Shown: positions 35,752 through 49,926, counted from the first letter of the stretch. The stretch is DNA of 64,000 nucleotides from Mycolicibacterium lutetiense (GCF_017876775.1 NZ_JAGIOP010000001.1:744001-808000), one strand, 5' to 3'. Made by a program: numbers and translations. The notes: generated by a model from the sequence alone, not told the origin.

Positions 35752-37305
35752 ATGGCCGAAACGCTGCAACAATTGCTCCGCGAACGGGAAGGCAGCGACA
35801 CGGTCGCCATCAAGTACGGCGACCGGACGTGGACCTGGCGTGAGCACATCGACGAGGCGAAGGCCCAGGCTGCGACCCTGATCGGGGTGGCCGACCCGCA
35901 GCGTCCGCTGCATGTCGGCACCCTGTTGGGCAATACGCCCGACATGCTGACCGCACTGGCGGCCGCAGCACTTGGCGGCTACGTGCTGTGCGGCATCAAC
36001 AACACCCGTCGGGGCGAGGCACTGGCCCGCGACATCGCCCGTGTCGAATGTCAGGTCGTCCTGGTCGACGAACACCATCGCGGGCTGCTCGACGGCCTCG
36101 ACCTGCCAGGCGTCACCGTCATCGACGTATCGGATACGACCTGGCCGGCGCGGCAACTCACCCCGCACCGCGAGGTCGGCCCCGACGACACCTTCATGAT
36201 GATCTTCACCTCGGGCACCAGCGGCGAGCCCAAGGCCGTCGAGGTGGCCCATTCCATCGTTCTGTTCTCCGCGGCGGCGCTGGTGCAGCGCTACGGCCTG
36301 ACCGAGGCGGACACCTGCTACCTGGCCATGCCGCTGTTCCACTCGAACGGGGTGTACGCCGGATGGGGTGTCGCGCTCAGCTCGGGAGCGGCCATGGCGC
36401 CGGCGCAGTTCTCCGCATCGGGTTTCCTCCCGGACGTCCGCCGTTACGGCGCGACGTACATGAACTACGTCGGCAAGCCACTGGCCTACATCCTGGCTAC
36501 CGCCGAGCAACCCGACGACCACGACAACACCCTGCGGGTGGCGTTCGGCAATGAGGCCGCCGACCGCGACATCGACGAATTCAGCCGCCGGTTCGGGTGC
36601 AGCGTGTGGGACGGATTCGGCTCGACGGAACTGGCGATCATCATCACCCGTTCCGAGGGCACCCCCGCCGGCAGTGTCGGCCAGGGGTTTCCGGGCGTGG
36701 CGATCTACGGCCAGGAGACCCTTGAAGAATGTCCGCCCGCACAATTCGATGACACCGGGGCCCTGGTCAACGCCGAGGCCGCCACCGGCGAGCTGGTGAA
36801 CACCAACGGCAGTGGGATGTTCCGCGGCTATCACAACGACCAGGGTGCGACCGATGAACGGCTGCGCCACGGCATGTACTGGTCGGGCGATCTGGCCTAC
36901 CGCGATGCCGACGGCTGGATCTACCTGGCCGGGCGCACCGCGGACTGGATGCGGGTGGATGGCGAGAACATCACCGCAGCCCCGATCGAACGCATCCTGT
37001 TGCGGCAGCCGGTGGTCAGTCGGGTGGCGGTCTATCCGGTGCCCGACGAGTTCGTCGGTGACCAGGTGATGGCCGCCGTCGTGCTGCGCGACGGTCAGGA
37101 GTTGACGCCCGAGCAGTTCAGCGCGTTCCTGGCGCAGCAGCAGGATCTGTCACCGAAATCCTGGCCGCGCTACGTGTGGCTGGCCGATGACCTGCCCAGC
37201 ACGGCGACGAACAAGATTCTCAAGCGTGAACTCGTCGCTCTGGGGGCCGATCCGGCCGGCCGGGTGTTGTGGAGGCGTGACGGCACGGTCTACAACCAAA
37301 TTTGA
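35752..37305 (+). CDS. Fatty-acid CoA ligase (FadD family)
   Basis: A 517-residue ANL-superfamily adenylating enzyme. The phosphate loop TSGTSGEPKAVE starts at residue 153. The A5 motif region is DGFGSTE, the A7 region is YWSGDLAYRDADGWIYLAGRTADWMRVDGENI, and the C-terminal catalytic Lys lies in STATNKILKREL. It activates a carboxylic acid to acyl-AMP and then acyl-CoA. It resembles the FadD1/FadD17 group; the substrate is not predictable. I chose ATG 35752, with a TTG at 35737 as alternative. It sits between rho and rpmE. Confidence 0.88.
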   Translation: MAETLQQLLREREGSDTVAIKYGDRTWTWREHIDEAKAQAATLIGVADPQRPLHVGTLLGNTPDMLTALAAAALGGYVLCGINNTRRGEALARDIARVECQVVLVDEHHRGLLDGLDLPGVTVIDVSDTTWPARQLTPHREVGPDDTFMMIFTSGTSGEPKAVEVAHSIVLFSAAALVQRYGLTEADTCYLAMPLFHSNGVYAGWGVALSSGAAMAPAQFSASGFLPDVRRYGATYMNYVGKPLAYILATAEQPDDHDNTLRVAFGNEAADRDIDEFSRRFGCSVWDGFGSTELAIIITRSEGTPAGSVGQGFPGVAIYGQETLEECPPAQFDDTGALVNAEAATGELVNTNGSGMFRGYHNDQGATDERLRHGMYWSGDLAYRDADGWIYLAGRTADWMRVDGENITAAPIERILLRQPVVSRVAVYPVPDEFVGDQVMAAVVLRDGQELTPEQFSAFLAQQQDLSPKSWPRYVWLADDLPSTATNKILKRELVALGADPAGRVLWRRDGTVYNQI

Positions 37306-37395
37306 CCGGGCTGTCGTCGTTCGACCGGGCGCCGAGCCGGTAACGGTGGGGAATAGGTGCCGGTCATCCGACGTTTAGGCGGTTGGCGGTTGACC

Positions 37396-37404
37396 TGGCA
37401 TAAT
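37396..37404 (+). promoter_or_regulatory. Putative extended -10 promoter of rpmE
   Basis: TGG followed by CATAAT fits an extended -10 element without a clear -35. It would give a leader of about 70 bases before ATG 37480. Confidence 0.5.
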
Positions 37405-37479
37405 GAACCGCCGACCCTCGGTCCCGGTTCACGTCCATCTGAATTGCGGGCGACCCGGGCCAACGAATGAAGAGGAACC

Positions 37480-37722
37480 ATGAAAACAGGCATTCATCCT
37501 GAGTATGTCGAGACCACCGTGCACTGTGGTTGCGGCAATACCTTCAGCACCCGGAGCACCAAGCAGAGCGGCCAGATCGTGGTCGAGGTCTGCTCGCAGT
37601 GCCACCCGTTCTACACCGGTAAGCAGAAGATCCTCGACAGCGGCGGCCGCGTGGCCCGCTTCGAGAAGCGGTACGGCAAGCGCAAGCCCGCCGGTGATCA
37701 GGCTGCCGCAGCCGACAAGTAG
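37480..37722 (+). CDS. rpmE: 50S ribosomal protein L31, zinc-binding type
   Basis: An 80-residue ribosomal protein. Four cysteines (Cys16, Cys18, Cys38 and Cys41) mark the zinc-containing C+ form, as opposed to the Zur-controlled C- form. The ribosome binding site GAAGAGGAA precedes ATG 37480. It heads the rpmE-prfA-prmC-Sua5-wecA cluster. Confidence 0.97.
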   Translation: MKTGIHPEYVETTVHCGCGNTFSTRSTKQSGQIVVEVCSQCHPFYTGKQKILDSGGRVARFEKRYGKRKPAGDQAAAADK

Positions 37723-37733
37723 CTACGTCAACG

Positions 37734-37770
37734 GCGCCCGATCTGTCGCATTTGCGTCAGATCCGGGCGC
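37734..37770 (+). terminator. Long imperfect hairpin between rpmE and prfA
   Basis: GCGCCCG-ATCTG pairs with CAGAT-CCGGGCGC (one bulge), and the inner CGCA/TGCG extends the stem. T-rich sequence follows. It may terminate or attenuate rpmE transcripts, or be a processing site, because prfA follows within 40 bp. Confidence 0.6.
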
Positions 37771-37809
37771 TGTTCTCGTTTCTGGACAGAGTTGGAGGAG
37801 GAGGCTGAC

Positions 37810-38910
37810 GTGACGGATACCGCACCCGCTATCGAGGCGATGCTCGCCGAGCACGCAGACCTTGAGCGCCAGCTCGCCGACCCCAATCTGCATGCCGATG
37901 CCGGCGCTGCCCGCAAGGTGGGCCGGCGGTTCGCCCAGTTGTCGCCGGTCGTGGGCACCTACCGCAAGCTCGAAGCGGCCCGCGGCGACCTGGAGGCGGC
38001 TCGTGAGCTCGCCGCCGACGATGCCAGCTTCGCCGACGAGGTCGACGAGCTGACCGCCCAGGTCGCCGAACTCGACGCGCAGCTGACCGACCAGCTGGCT
38101 CCCCGGGACCCTCACGATGCCGATGACATCGTGCTGGAGGTCAAGTCCGGGGAAGGTGGCGAGGAGTCGGCACTGTTCGCCGCCGACCTGGCCCGCATGT
38201 ACATCCGCTATGCCGAGCGCCACGGCTGGACGGTCACGGTGCTCGACGAGACCTGGTCGGACCTGGGCGGCTACAAGGACGCCACCATCACCATCGCCAG
38301 CAAGGGCGATTCCGCGGATGGCGTGTGGTCGCGGATGAAGTTCGAGGGTGGTGTCCACCGCGTCCAGCGGGTGCCCGTCACCGAATCGCAGGGTCGCGTG
38401 CACACGTCGGCGGCCGGGGTGCTCGTATACCCCGAACCAGAGGACGTCGAGCAGGTACAGATCGACGAGTCCGACCTGCGCATCGACGTCTACCGCAGTT
38501 CAGGGAAGGGCGGCCAAGGAGTTAATACCACCGACTCCGCGGTCCGCATCACGCATCTGCCCACCAACATCGTCGTGACCTGCCAAAACGAGCGCTCGCA
38601 GCTGCAGAACAAGGCCCGGGCCATGGTGGTGCTCGCCGCCCGCCTGCAGGCGCTGGCCGAGGAGCAGGCGTCAGCCGACGCATCGGCGGACCGGGCCAGC
38701 CAGATCCGCACGGTCGACCGCAGCGAACGGATCCGCACCTACAACTTCCCCGAGAACCGGATCGCGGACCACCGCATCAACTTCAAGGCGCACAACCTCG
38801 ACCAGGTGCTCGACGGAGACATGGACGCGCTACTCGACGCGCTGGCTGCCGCTGACCGGCAGGCCCGGCTTCAGCAGGAGGCATCGGCCGGCCCCCCAGC
38901 CAGGTCATGA
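37810..38910 (+). CDS. prfA: Peptide chain release factor 1
   Basis: A 366-residue class I release factor that reads UAA and UAG. The catalytic GGQ is at residues 234-236 in [20 protein letters not shown]. The codon-recognition region ([15 protein letters not shown]) is just before it. I chose GTG 37810 because GGAGGAGG lies just upstream. The stop overlaps the ATG of prmC, whose product methylates this GGQ. Confidence 0.97.
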   Translation: MTDTAPAIEAMLAEHADLERQLADPNLHADAGAARKVGRRFAQLSPVVGTYRKLEAARGDLEAARELAADDASFADEVDELTAQVAELDAQLTDQLAPRDPHDADDIVLEVKSGEGGEESALFAADLARMYIRYAERHGWTVTVLDETWSDLGGYKDATITIASKGDSADGVWSRMKFEGGVHRVQRVPVTESQGRVHTSAAGVLVYPEPEDVEQVQIDESDLRIDVYRSSGKGGQGVNTTDSAVRITHLPTNIVVTCQNERSQLQNKARAMVVLAARLQALAEEQASADASADRASQIRTVDRSERIRTYNFPENRIADHRINFKAHNLDQVLDGDMDALLDALAAADRQARLQQEASAGPPARS

Positions 38911-39764
38911 CCCTCGTGCGGCGAGCGATCGAGGCCGCAACGGCACGGTTGGCCGCCGCCGGCGTCGCCTCTCCGCGCATCGACGCCGAGCTGCTGGCCG
39001 CGTATGTGGCGGGCGTCGATCGTGGTCGGCTGATGTTTCTCGACGACGTCGATGAACAGTTCGAAAAGGCCTACGACGAGCTCGTCGGCGCCCGGTCCCG
39101 CCGGATTCCCCTGCAACATCTGACCGGCACCGCGCCGTTCGGCCCCCTGACGCTCACAGTCGGTCCCGGTGTGTTCATCCCGCGCCCGGAGACTGAGTCG
39201 CTGCTCGAATGGGCTTTGAAATCAGGTCCAGGACAACATCCTCCGCATCAACCGCTGATCGTCGACCTGTGCACAGGCTCAGGTGCGTTGGCGTTGGCAC
39301 TGGCTGCGAGGTGGCCCGATGCGCGCGTACTGGCCGTCGAGAACTCGCCGGCGGCACTCGAATATGCACGACGCAACGCCGCGGGGATGCGCGTCGAGGT
39401 TCTGGCCGCCGATGTCACCACGCCCGGCCTGCTGCCCGAACTCGACGACCGGGTGGACCTACTGGTGTCCAACCCGCCCTACATCCCCGAGGCTGCGGTC
39501 CTGGAACCTGAAGTGGCCGAACATGATCCCGCTCAGGCGCTGTTCGGCGGCCCCGACGGCATGTCGGTGATCCGGCCGATCGTCACGCTCGCCGCCCGGT
39601 GGTTGCGCGATGGTGCGTCCTGCGCCGTCGAGCACGACGACACCACCTCCGAGCTGTCCGCGGAGGCATTCACCGGCGACGGGCACTTCACCGACGTCGC
39701 CGCGCACCGCGACCTGGCCGGACGACCCCGCTTTGTGACGGCGACCCGGATTGGGAGAAGCTGA
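38907..39764 (+). CDS. prmC: Release factor glutamine N5-methyltransferase
   Basis: A 285-residue SAM-dependent methyltransferase (HemK/PrmC). The catalytic NPPY is at residues 189-192 ([11 protein letters not shown]), and the SAM site is [20 protein letters not shown]. It methylates the Gln of the GGQ motif in PrfA, encoded immediately upstream with a four-base overlap. Confidence 0.96.
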   Translation: MTLVRRAIEAATARLAAAGVASPRIDAELLAAYVAGVDRGRLMFLDDVDEQFEKAYDELVGARSRRIPLQHLTGTAPFGPLTLTVGPGVFIPRPETESLLEWALKSGPGQHPPHQPLIVDLCTGSGALALALAARWPDARVLAVENSPAALEYARRNAAGMRVEVLAADVTTPGLLPELDDRVDLLVSNPPYIPEAAVLEPEVAEHDPAQALFGGPDGMSVIRPIVTLAARWLRDGASCAVEHDDTTSELSAEAFTGDGHFTDVAAHRDLAGRPRFVTATRIGRS

Positions 39765-39794
39765 GATGATGCGCGCACCGACCGGGGAGCCGAC

Positions 39795-40457
39795 ATGACC
39801 ATCTTTGATTGCGCCGATGCCGATCAGCGTGCGACCGGCATCGCCTCGGCGATCAGCGCGGTGAAAGGCGGCCGGCTGGTGGTGATGCCGACCGACACCG
39901 TCTACGGGATCGGTGCGGACGCCTTCGATCGCGACGCGGTCGGCAGTCTGCTCGCCGCCAAAGGCCGTGGCCGCAACATGCCGGTCGGTGTGTTCGTCGG
40001 CTCGTGGAACACCATCGACGGTCTGGTCTACTCGGTGCCCCCGGCCGCCCGCGAATTGATCCGGGCATTCTGGCCGGGTGCCCTGAGCCTGATCGTCACG
40101 CAGGCACCGTCACTGCAGTGGGACCTCGGGGACGCCAACGGCAACGTCATGCTCCGGATGCCGATGCACCCGGTGGCCATCGAACTGCTGCGGGAAGCCG
40201 GCCCGATGGCCCAGTCCAGTGCCAACGTCTCGGGCCAGCCGGCCGCGGTGACGGCAGCCGCGGCCTACGAACAACTCGGCGACAACGTCGAGGTCTATCT
40301 CGACGGCGGGCCGGCCGAACAACAGGCCGCCTCCACCATCGTCGATCTCACCGGCGTCCAGCCACGCATCCTGCGGACCGGCCCGATCAGCGCGGGGGAC
40401 ATCGCCAGGGTCGTCGGCGTGGAAACGTCCACGCTCACAACAACACCTACGGAGTGA
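39795..40457 (+). CDS. L-threonylcarbamoyladenylate synthase (Sua5/YciO/YrdC family)
   Basis: A 220-residue protein making threonylcarbamoyl-AMP from threonine, bicarbonate and ATP for the t6A37 modification of tRNA. The family pattern KGGRLVVMPTDTVYGIGADAFD and the basic substrate pocket are visible. It corresponds by position to Rv1301. wecA follows seven bases later. Confidence 0.92.
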   Translation: MTIFDCADADQRATGIASAISAVKGGRLVVMPTDTVYGIGADAFDRDAVGSLLAAKGRGRNMPVGVFVGSWNTIDGLVYSVPPAARELIRAFWPGALSLIVTQAPSLQWDLGDANGNVMLRMPMHPVAIELLREAGPMAQSSANVSGQPAAVTAAAAYEQLGDNVEVYLDGGPAEQQAASTIVDLTGVQPRILRTGPISAGDIARVVGVETSTLTTTPTE

Positions 40458-40464
40458 TCTCAGC

Positions 40465-41712
40465 TTGCTGCAGTACGGTTCATCGGTGATGTCGGCCGGT
40501 GACGCAGTGATTCCCGCGGTCAATACCGGGCTCCTCGCTCTGTCGGACCAAGGTGCCGGCGTTCCGCTGCGTGAGCTGGCGCTGGTCGGACTGACCGCCG
40601 CCATCATCACGTATTTCGCCACCGGTTGGGTGCGCGTGCTCGCCATTCGGCTCGGCGCTGTCGCCTATCCGCGTGAACGTGATGTGCATGTGCAACCCAC
40701 CCCGCGCATGGGTGGGCTGGCGATGTACATCGGGGTGCTCGCCGCGGTGCTGCTGGCCTCGCAACTACCGGCACTCACGCGCGGTTTCGTCTATTCCACC
40801 GGCATGCCGGCAGTCGTGGTAGCGGGCGGGCTGATCATGGCCATCGGACTGATCGATGACCGCTGGGGTCTGGATGCCCTGACGAAGTTCGCCGGACAGA
40901 TCACTGCGGCGAGCGTGCTGGTCACGATGGGTGTGGCCTGGAGCGTGCTCTACATCCCATTCGGGGGCGTGGGCACCATCGTGCTCGACCAGGTGTCCTC
41001 GATCCTGCTGACACTTGCGCTGACGGTGTCGATCGTCAACGCGATGAACTTCGTCGACGGGCTCGATGGCCTGGCCGCCGGCCTCGGACTCATCACGGCG
41101 CTGGCCATCTGCGTGTTCTCGGTCGGGCTACTGCGTGATCACGGTGGTGACGTCCTGTTCTATCCGCCCGCGGTGATCTCGGTGGTGCTGGCCGGTGCCT
41201 GTCTGGGCTTTCTCCCGCACAACTTCCACCGGGCCAAGATCTTCATGGGCGACTCCGGGTCGATGCTCATCGGCCTGATGCTGGGTGCGGCGTCGACCAC
41301 GGCCGCCGGGCCGATCTCGCAGAACGCCTATGGCGCCCGCGACGTCTTCGCACTGATGTCGCCGTTCCTCTTGGTGATCGCCGTGATGCTGGTGCCCGCC
41401 CTGGATACGTTGCTGGCGATCGTGCGGCGCACCCGGGCCGGCCGGAGCCCGCTCAGTCCCGACAAGATGCATCTGCACCATCGGTTGCTGCAGATCGGGC
41501 ACTCACACCGCCGCGCCGTGTTGCTGATCTACCTGTGGGTGGGCATCATCGCCTTCGGTGCGGCGGCGACGATCTTCTTCGATCCGCGCTACACCGGAGC
41601 GGTTGTCGTGGCAGCGATTCTGGTGGCGATCGTGGTGACACTGATACCGCTGTTGCAACGGGGGAACGAAGGCCCCGTAGACGAGCACGAAGCGAAGTAC
41701 GACGAAAAGTAG
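40465..41712 (+). CDS. wecA: Decaprenyl-phosphate N-acetylglucosaminephosphotransferase
   Basis: A 415-residue integral membrane enzyme with about eleven helices (also called Rfe, Rv1302). It transfers GlcNAc-1-phosphate from UDP-GlcNAc to decaprenyl phosphate, starting the linker unit that joins arabinogalactan to peptidoglycan. Family motifs are PTPRMGGLAM, IGLIDDRWGLDAL, NAMNFVDGLDGLAAG, FMGDSGSM and the C-terminal HLHHRLLQIGHSHRR. TTG 40465 is taken as start because LQYGSS matches the known mycobacterial N-terminus; ATG 40489 is possible. Confidence 0.93.
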   Translation: MLQYGSSVMSAGDAVIPAVNTGLLALSDQGAGVPLRELALVGLTAAIITYFATGWVRVLAIRLGAVAYPRERDVHVQPTPRMGGLAMYIGVLAAVLLASQLPALTRGFVYSTGMPAVVVAGGLIMAIGLIDDRWGLDALTKFAGQITAASVLVTMGVAWSVLYIPFGGVGTIVLDQVSSILLTLALTVSIVNAMNFVDGLDGLAAGLGLITALAICVFSVGLLRDHGGDVLFYPPAVISVVLAGACLGFLPHNFHRAKIFMGDSGSMLIGLMLGAASTTAAGPISQNAYGARDVFALMSPFLLVIAVMLVPALDTLLAIVRRTRAGRSPLSPDKMHLHHRLLQIGHSHRRAVLLIYLWVGIIAFGAAATIFFDPRYTGAVVVAAILVAIVVTLIPLLQRGNEGPVDEHEAKYDEK

Positions 41713-41721
41713 TAGGCCTCG

Positions 41722-41749
41722 TTTAGGGGTGCCTACCATGTGTTAGTCT
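41722..41749 (+). promoter_or_regulatory. Candidate promoter of the atp operon
   Basis: TTTAGG (41722-41727) and TAGTCT (41744-41749) with a 16-bp spacer lie just after wecA. The match is modest; other starts in the 230-base leader are possible. Confidence 0.4.
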
Positions 41750-41848
41750 GCTGCCAGAACCCGAAAAACCTCGCGGGTTGCCGGCCCGGCCCAATCGGTT
41801 CGACGAACCGTCAGGTGCCGATCAACGACCGACAAAGGGAGCTACCCC

Positions 41849-41983
41849 GTGGGTGAATCGAGCCCGCCCGCCGCCCTCCGATATTCTCGTCGGGCACGCA
41901 CAGGGTCTTGCCAGGGGGCAGCAACCGTTGGCATCTCCGAGGGTGCAGCTTTTCGTGACAGCGGGATTGGGGTGAATCAGTGA
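41849..41983 (+). CDS. Possible 44-codon leader ORF of the atp operon
   Basis: GTG 41849 has AAAGGGAG upstream, and the frame runs to TGA 41981-41983, which overlaps the next GTG at 41980 as GTGA. That arrangement suits translational coupling. Against it, third-position GC is only about 57 percent, low for this genome, and I do not recognise the peptide. It may be an upstream regulatory ORF or chance. Confidence 0.35.
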   Translation: MGESSPPAALRYSRRARTGSCQGAATVGISEGAAFRDSGIGVNQ

Positions 41984-42426
41984 CGACGCCAGCGCAGGAC
42001 GCGCCGTTGGTGTTCCCATCGGTGGCCTTCCGGCCGCTGCGTCTGCTGATCGTTTGCGTAGTACTGACCGCGCTGGCCGTCGTGGCCGCCGGATTCGCCG
42101 GGCATATTTTCTTCGGCGCCTTCTTCGGTGTGGGCCTCCTGCTCGGCTTGGTCAACGCCTTGCTGGTGCGCCGGGCCGTCGAAGCGATCACGGCCGAAGA
42201 TCACCCGCTCAAGAAGAAGATGGCCGTGAACTCCGCGACGCGGCTGCTGATCATCACCGCGATCGCACTTGCCATCGCATTTTTCTTCAAGAAGCACGAC
42301 GGCATCGCGGTGCTGTTCGGGCTGGCTATTTTCCAGGCCCTGCTGGTGATGAGCACCAGCATCCCCGTGTTGCGGAAGATCCGCTCGAACGGCCTGGATG
42401 TCTTGGATACGGAATCGAAGGGTTGA
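41980..42426 (+). CDS. AtpI-like membrane protein of the ATP synthase operon (Rv1303-like)
   Basis: A 148-residue membrane protein with four helices (about residues 20-36, 40-62, 83-100 and 106-122) and a basic loop (DHPLKKKM). Its place as first gene of the atp operon matches Rv1303. AtpI-type proteins help assemble the c-ring or Mg2+/ion supply in other bacteria; this one is only distantly similar. Confidence 0.8.
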   Translation: MTTPAQDAPLVFPSVAFRPLRLLIVCVVLTALAVVAAGFAGHIFFGAFFGVGLLLGLVNALLVRRAVEAITAEDHPLKKKMAVNSATRLLIITAIALAIAFFFKKHDGIAVLFGLAIFQALLVMSTSIPVLRKIRSNGLDVLDTESKG

Positions 42427-42436
42427 GCTGACCTAA

Positions 42437-43222
42437 ATGACTCAGACGACGACCATGCTCGCCGCCGAAGAGGGTGGCGCCGCCATCCACGTCGGCCACC
42501 ACACGATGGTGTTCGAGCTGTTCGGGATGACGTTCAATGGTGACACCATCCTGGCCACCGCGGTCACCGCGGTGATCGTGATCGCCTTGGCGTTCGTCCT
42601 GCGGGCCAAGGTCACCTCGACCGGCGTGCCGGGCGGTGTGCAGCTGTTCTGGGAGGCCTTGACCATCCAGATGCGTCAGCAGATCGAGGGCTCGATCGGT
42701 ATGAAGGTCGCCCCCTTCGTGCTGCCGCTGGCGGTGACGATCTTCGTCTTCATCCTGGTCTCCAACTGGCTGGCGGTACTGCCGCTGCAGTACGGGGGAG
42801 CCGATGGCGCCGCGGCCGAGTGGTACAAGCCGCCGGCCTCCGACATCAACTTCGTGCTGGCACTCGCCTTGTTCGTGTTCCTCGCCTACCACGCCGCCGG
42901 TATCTGGCGTCGCGGCATCATCGGGCACCCGATCAAGGTGATCAAGGGCCACGTCGCGTTCCTCGCGCCGATCAACATCGTCGAAGAGATCGCCAAGCCG
43001 ATCTCGCTGGCCCTCCGTCTTTTCGGCAATATCTTCGCCGGCGGCATCCTGGTTGCGCTGATCGCGATGTTCCCCTGGTACATCCAGTGGGCGCCCAACG
43101 CGATCTGGAAGACCTTCGACCTGTTCGTCGGCCTGATTCAGGCATTCATCTTCTCGCTGTTGACGATCCTGTACTTCAGCCAGTCGATGGAGCTGGACCA
43201 CGACGAAGAACACGCGCACTGA
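42437..43222 (+). CDS. atpB: F1Fo ATP synthase subunit a
   Basis: A 261-residue proton-channel subunit of the membrane Fo sector. The essential Arg is in [16 protein letters not shown] (helix 5); [24 protein letters not shown] ends the protein. It forms the proton half-channels against the c-ring. ATG 42437 gives an MTQT start like the M. tuberculosis MTET; an internal ATG at 42455 is possible. Confidence 0.96.
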   Translation: MTQTTTMLAAEEGGAAIHVGHHTMVFELFGMTFNGDTILATAVTAVIVIALAFVLRAKVTSTGVPGGVQLFWEALTIQMRQQIEGSIGMKVAPFVLPLAVTIFVFILVSNWLAVLPLQYGGADGAAAEWYKPPASDINFVLALALFVFLAYHAAGIWRRGIIGHPIKVIKGHVAFLAPINIVEEIAKPISLALRLFGNIFAGGILVALIAMFPWYIQWAPNAIWKTFDLFVGLIQAFIFSLLTILYFSQSMELDHDEEHAH

Positions 43223-43235
43223 CCCGCATTACTGA

Positions 43236-43562
<327 letters not shown>

Positions 43563-43571
43563 TCCATCAGC

Positions 43572-44087
43572 ATGGGTGAACTGAGCGCAACGATCCTGGC
43601 TGCAAGCCAGGCAGCGGAAGAAGGCGGTGGGGGCCAGAGCAACTTCCTGGTCCCCAACGGCACCTTCTTCGCCGTGCTGATCATATTTCTGATCACGCTC
43701 GGTGTGATCGCGAAATGGGTTGTGCCACCGGTCGGCAAGGTGTTGGCAGAGCGCGAAGCGATGCTGGCCAAGACCGCTGCCGACAATCGGAAGTCAGCCG
43801 AGCAGGTGGCTGCGGCACAAGCCGATTACGACGAGGCGATGGCCGGGGCACGGACCCAGGCGTCGGCGATCCGTGACGAGGCCCGCGCAGCGGGCCGCGA
43901 AGTGGTCGATGCCAAGCGTGCCGAGGCCAGCACCGAAGTGGCCGAAACCGTGCGCCGGGCCGATGAGCAGCTTGCTGCCCAGAGTGCCGGTGTGCGATCG
44001 GGTCTGGAGTCGTCGGTGGACGGACTCTCGCAGACCCTGGCCAACCGAATCTTGGGCATCGACGTGAAATCAGGTGGGACGCAGTAG
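43572..44087 (+). CDS. atpF: F1Fo ATP synthase subunit b
   Basis: A 171-residue stator subunit. One N-terminal membrane helix (about residues 28-50, [19 protein letters not shown]) is followed by a long charged coiled coil. It pairs with the b-like half of the AtpH fusion to connect Fo with F1. The atpH ATG follows its stop directly. Confidence 0.95.
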   Translation: MGELSATILAASQAAEEGGGGQSNFLVPNGTFFAVLIIFLITLGVIAKWVVPPVGKVLAEREAMLAKTAADNRKSAEQVAAAQADYDEAMAGARTQASAIRDEARAAGREVVDAKRAEASTEVAETVRRADEQLAAQSAGVRSGLESSVDGLSQTLANRILGIDVKSGGTQ

Positions 44088-45419
44088 ATGTCGATATTTA
44101 TCGGGCAGCTGATCGGCTTTGCCGTCATCGCATTCATCATCATCAAGTGGGTTGTGCCGCCGGTGCGGACCCTGATGCAGAAGCAGCAGGAAGCCGTGCG
44201 GGTCGCGCTCGCCGAGAGCGCCGAAGCGGCCAAGAAGCTCGCTGATGCCGATGAGATGCATGCCAAGGCACTCGCCGACGCGAAGGCCGAATCGACCAAG
44301 GTGACCGTAGAGGCCGCGCAGGACTCTGAGCGGATCTCGGAGCAGCTGGCCGAGCAGGCCGGCACCGAGGCCGAGCGGATCAAGTCGCAGGGCGCCCAGC
44401 AGGTTCAGCTGATGCGCCAGCAGCTCATCCGTCAGCTGCGGTCCGGTCTCGGATCTGAGTCGGTGGCCAAAGCCGACGCGCTGGTCCGGGCACATGTCGC
44501 CGACCCGGCCGCGCAGGCGGCCACCGTCGACCGGTTCTTGGCCGAGCTGGACCAGATGGCCCCGTCGGCAGTGGTGATCGATACCGCCGCGACGGCCAAG
44601 CTGCGTGCGGCCAGCCGTGAGTCGCTGGCGGTAGTCGCGGGCAAGTTCGACTCGGTCGCAAGCGGTCTGGATGCTGACGGGCTGACCACGCTCGCCGACG
44701 ACCTGGCCTCGGTGGCCAGGCTGCTGCTGTCGGAGTCGGGACTGGCCAGGCATCTGGCCGAGCCGACCGACGAGGCTGCCCCCAAGGTGCGTCTGCTGGA
44801 CACCCTGCTGTCCGGCAAAGTCGGCGCCACCGCTCTGGACGTGTTGCGGACCGCCGTCTCGCAGCGCTGGTCGACCGAGTCGAATCTGGTCGATGCCATC
44901 GAACACACCGCACGTCTGGCGCTGCTGAAGCGCGCGGAGATCAACGGTGAGGTCGACGAGGTGGAGGACCAGCTGTTCCGGTTCGGCCGCCTGCTCGACG
45001 CCGAGCCCAAGCTCTCGGCCCTGCTCAGCGACTACACCACCCCGGTCGACGGCCGAGTTGCGCTGCTGAACAAGGTGCTCGGCGGCGCCGCGAGCGGGAC
45101 GGCAGCAGCGCTGCTGACCCAGACCGTGGGACTGCTGCGCGGTGAGCGTGCCGACGAGGCCGTCATCGACCTCGCCGAACTCGCAGTCGCCCGCCGAGGT
45201 GAAGTGGTCGCTCACGTGACTGCCGCGGCCGACCTGACCGATGCCCAGCGGACCCGGCTGTCGGAGGTGCTCACCCGCATCTACGGACACCCGGTGTCAG
45301 TGCAGCTGCATGTCGACCCGGAACTGCTCGGTGGTCTGTCGATCACCGTCGGTGACGAAGTGATCGACGGCTCGATCTCGTCCCGACTGGCCGCAGCGGC
45401 GACCCAGTTGCCGGACTGA
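44088..45419 (+). CDS. atpH: F1Fo ATP synthase b-delta fusion subunit
   Basis: A 443-residue fusion characteristic of mycobacteria. Residues 1-165 are a second b subunit with an N-terminal membrane helix ([23 protein letters not shown]) and a coiled coil. Residues about 170-443 are the delta subunit, with the OSCP-like C-terminal strands ending [28 protein letters not shown]. It forms the peripheral stalk with AtpF. Confidence 0.96.
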   Translation: MSIFIGQLIGFAVIAFIIIKWVVPPVRTLMQKQQEAVRVALAESAEAAKKLADADEMHAKALADAKAESTKVTVEAAQDSERISEQLAEQAGTEAERIKSQGAQQVQLMRQQLIRQLRSGLGSESVAKADALVRAHVADPAAQAATVDRFLAELDQMAPSAVVIDTAATAKLRAASRESLAVVAGKFDSVASGLDADGLTTLADDLASVARLLLSESGLARHLAEPTDEAAPKVRLLDTLLSGKVGATALDVLRTAVSQRWSTESNLVDAIEHTARLALLKRAEINGEVDEVEDQLFRFGRLLDAEPKLSALLSDYTTPVDGRVALLNKVLGGAASGTAAALLTQTVGLLRGERADEAVIDLAELAVARRGEVVAHVTAAADLTDAQRTRLSEVLTRIYGHPVSVQLHVDPELLGGLSITVGDEVIDGSISSRLAAAATQLPD

Positions 45420-45466
45420 CCAGACCCCACGAACCACCCCAAGAACAAGGTAGGAAGACGAAAACC

Positions 45467-47116
<1,650 letters not shown>

Positions 47117-47123
47117 GTAACCA

Positions 47124-48047
47124 ATGGCAGCCACACTTCGCGAGCTACGCGGGCGTATCAAATCCGCTTCGTCGATCAAGAAGATCACGAAGGCACAGGA
47201 GCTGATCGCCACGTCGCGGATCGCCAAGGCGCAGGCCCGGGTCGATGCGGCCCGGCCCTACTCCACCGAGATCACCAACATGCTGACCGAGCTTGCCGGT
47301 GCCAGCGCGCTGGATCACCCGCTGCTCGTTCAGCGGGAGGACCCCAAGCGGGCCGGTGTGCTCGTGGTGTCCTCGGACCGCGGTCTCTGCGGCGGTTACA
47401 ACGCCAACGTGCTGCGTCGGGCCGAAGAACTGTTCGCGCTGCTGCGGGAACAGGGCAAGGACCCGGTGCTCTATGTCGTCGGTCGGAAAGCCTTGGGCTA
47501 CTACAGCTTCCGGCAGCGGACGGTGACCGAATCGTGGACCGGCTTCTCGGAGCGGCCCACTTACGAGCACGCCAAGGAGATCGCCGACACCCTGGTGACG
47601 ACGTTCATGTCCGGCGCCGACGACGACGGCGATGATGCGGGCGCCGACGGCATTCTGGGTGTCGACGAACTTCACATCGTCTCTACCGAATTCCGGTCGA
47701 TGCTCTCGCAGACCGCGGTCGCACATCAGATCGCACCGTTGGTCGTCGAGTACGTCGGTGAGTCGGAAACCGGTCCGCACACGCTGTATTCGTTCGAGCC
47801 GAATGCCGAGGACCTGTTCGACGCGCTGCTGCCGCGCTACATCGCCACGCGCGTGTACGCAGCACTGCTGGAGGCAGCGGCCTCGGAGTCGGCTTCGCGC
47901 CGGCGCGCCATGAAGTCGGCCACCGACAACGCCGACGATCTGATCAAGGCACTGACGCTCGCGGCCAACCGCGAACGTCAGGCGCAGATCACCCAGGAAA
48001 TCAGCGAGATCGTGGGCGGCGCGAACGCGCTGGCCGACGCGCGCTAG
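47124..48047 (+). CDS. atpG: F1 ATP synthase subunit gamma
   Basis: A 307-residue central rotor shaft. The N-terminal [29 protein letters not shown] and the C-terminal [21 protein letters not shown] helices are typical. An Asp-rich loop near residues 160-175 ([14 protein letters not shown]) is the mycobacteria-specific insertion that reaches toward the c-ring and slows hydrolysis in studied species. Confidence 0.96.
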   Translation: MAATLRELRGRIKSASSIKKITKAQELIATSRIAKAQARVDAARPYSTEITNMLTELAGASALDHPLLVQREDPKRAGVLVVSSDRGLCGGYNANVLRRAEELFALLREQGKDPVLYVVGRKALGYYSFRQRTVTESWTGFSERPTYEHAKEIADTLVTTFMSGADDDGDDAGADGILGVDELHIVSTEFRSMLSQTAVAHQIAPLVVEYVGESETGPHTLYSFEPNAEDLFDALLPRYIATRVYAALLEAAASESASRRRAMKSATDNADDLIKALTLAANRERQAQITQEISEIVGGANALADAR

Positions 48048-48072
48048 CCGGATAAAGACGAAAGCCTCGTAG

Positions 48073-49515
<1,443 letters not shown>

Positions 49516-49545
49516 TGTGCGCTCTAGCCCGAGAGGTGGTGTGAC

Positions 49546-49911
49546 ATGGCTGATTTGAACGTCGAGATCGTTGCCGTCGAGCGCGAGCTCTGGTCCGGTA
49601 CCGCTACGTTCGTCTTCACCCGGACCACCGCTGGTGAAATCGGCATCCTGCCGCGGCACATTCCGTTGGTGGCGCAGCTCGTCGACGACGCGATGGTGCG
49701 GGTCGAGCGCGACGGCGAGGACGATCTGCGGATCGCCGTCGACGGCGGTTTCCTGTCGGTGACCGAGGAGACGGTCCGGATCCTGGTGGAGAACGCTCAG
49801 TTCGAATCCGAGATCGACGCGGACTCCGCCAAGCGGGACGCGGAGTCTGACGACGAGCAGACAGCGGCCTGGGGTCGGGCGCGCCTGCGTGCACTCGGCC
49901 AGATCGACTGA
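49546..49911 (+). CDS. atpC: F1 ATP synthase subunit epsilon
   Basis: A 121-residue subunit with the N-terminal beta sandwich ([18 protein letters not shown]) and a short C-terminal helix pair. As in other mycobacteria the C-terminal domain is shortened relative to E. coli. Confidence 0.95.
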   Translation: MADLNVEIVAVERELWSGTATFVFTRTTAGEIGILPRHIPLVAQLVDDAMVRVERDGEDDLRIAVDGGFLSVTEETVRILVENAQFESEIDADSAKRDAESDDEQTAAWGRARLRALGQID

Positions 49912-49926
49912 CGACAGAGACGACAG

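Noticed and set aside
41778..41975. 65-codon frame in the atp leader
   Set aside because: No ribosome binding site, Pro/Arg-rich, and in a different frame from the better-placed 44-codon ORF.
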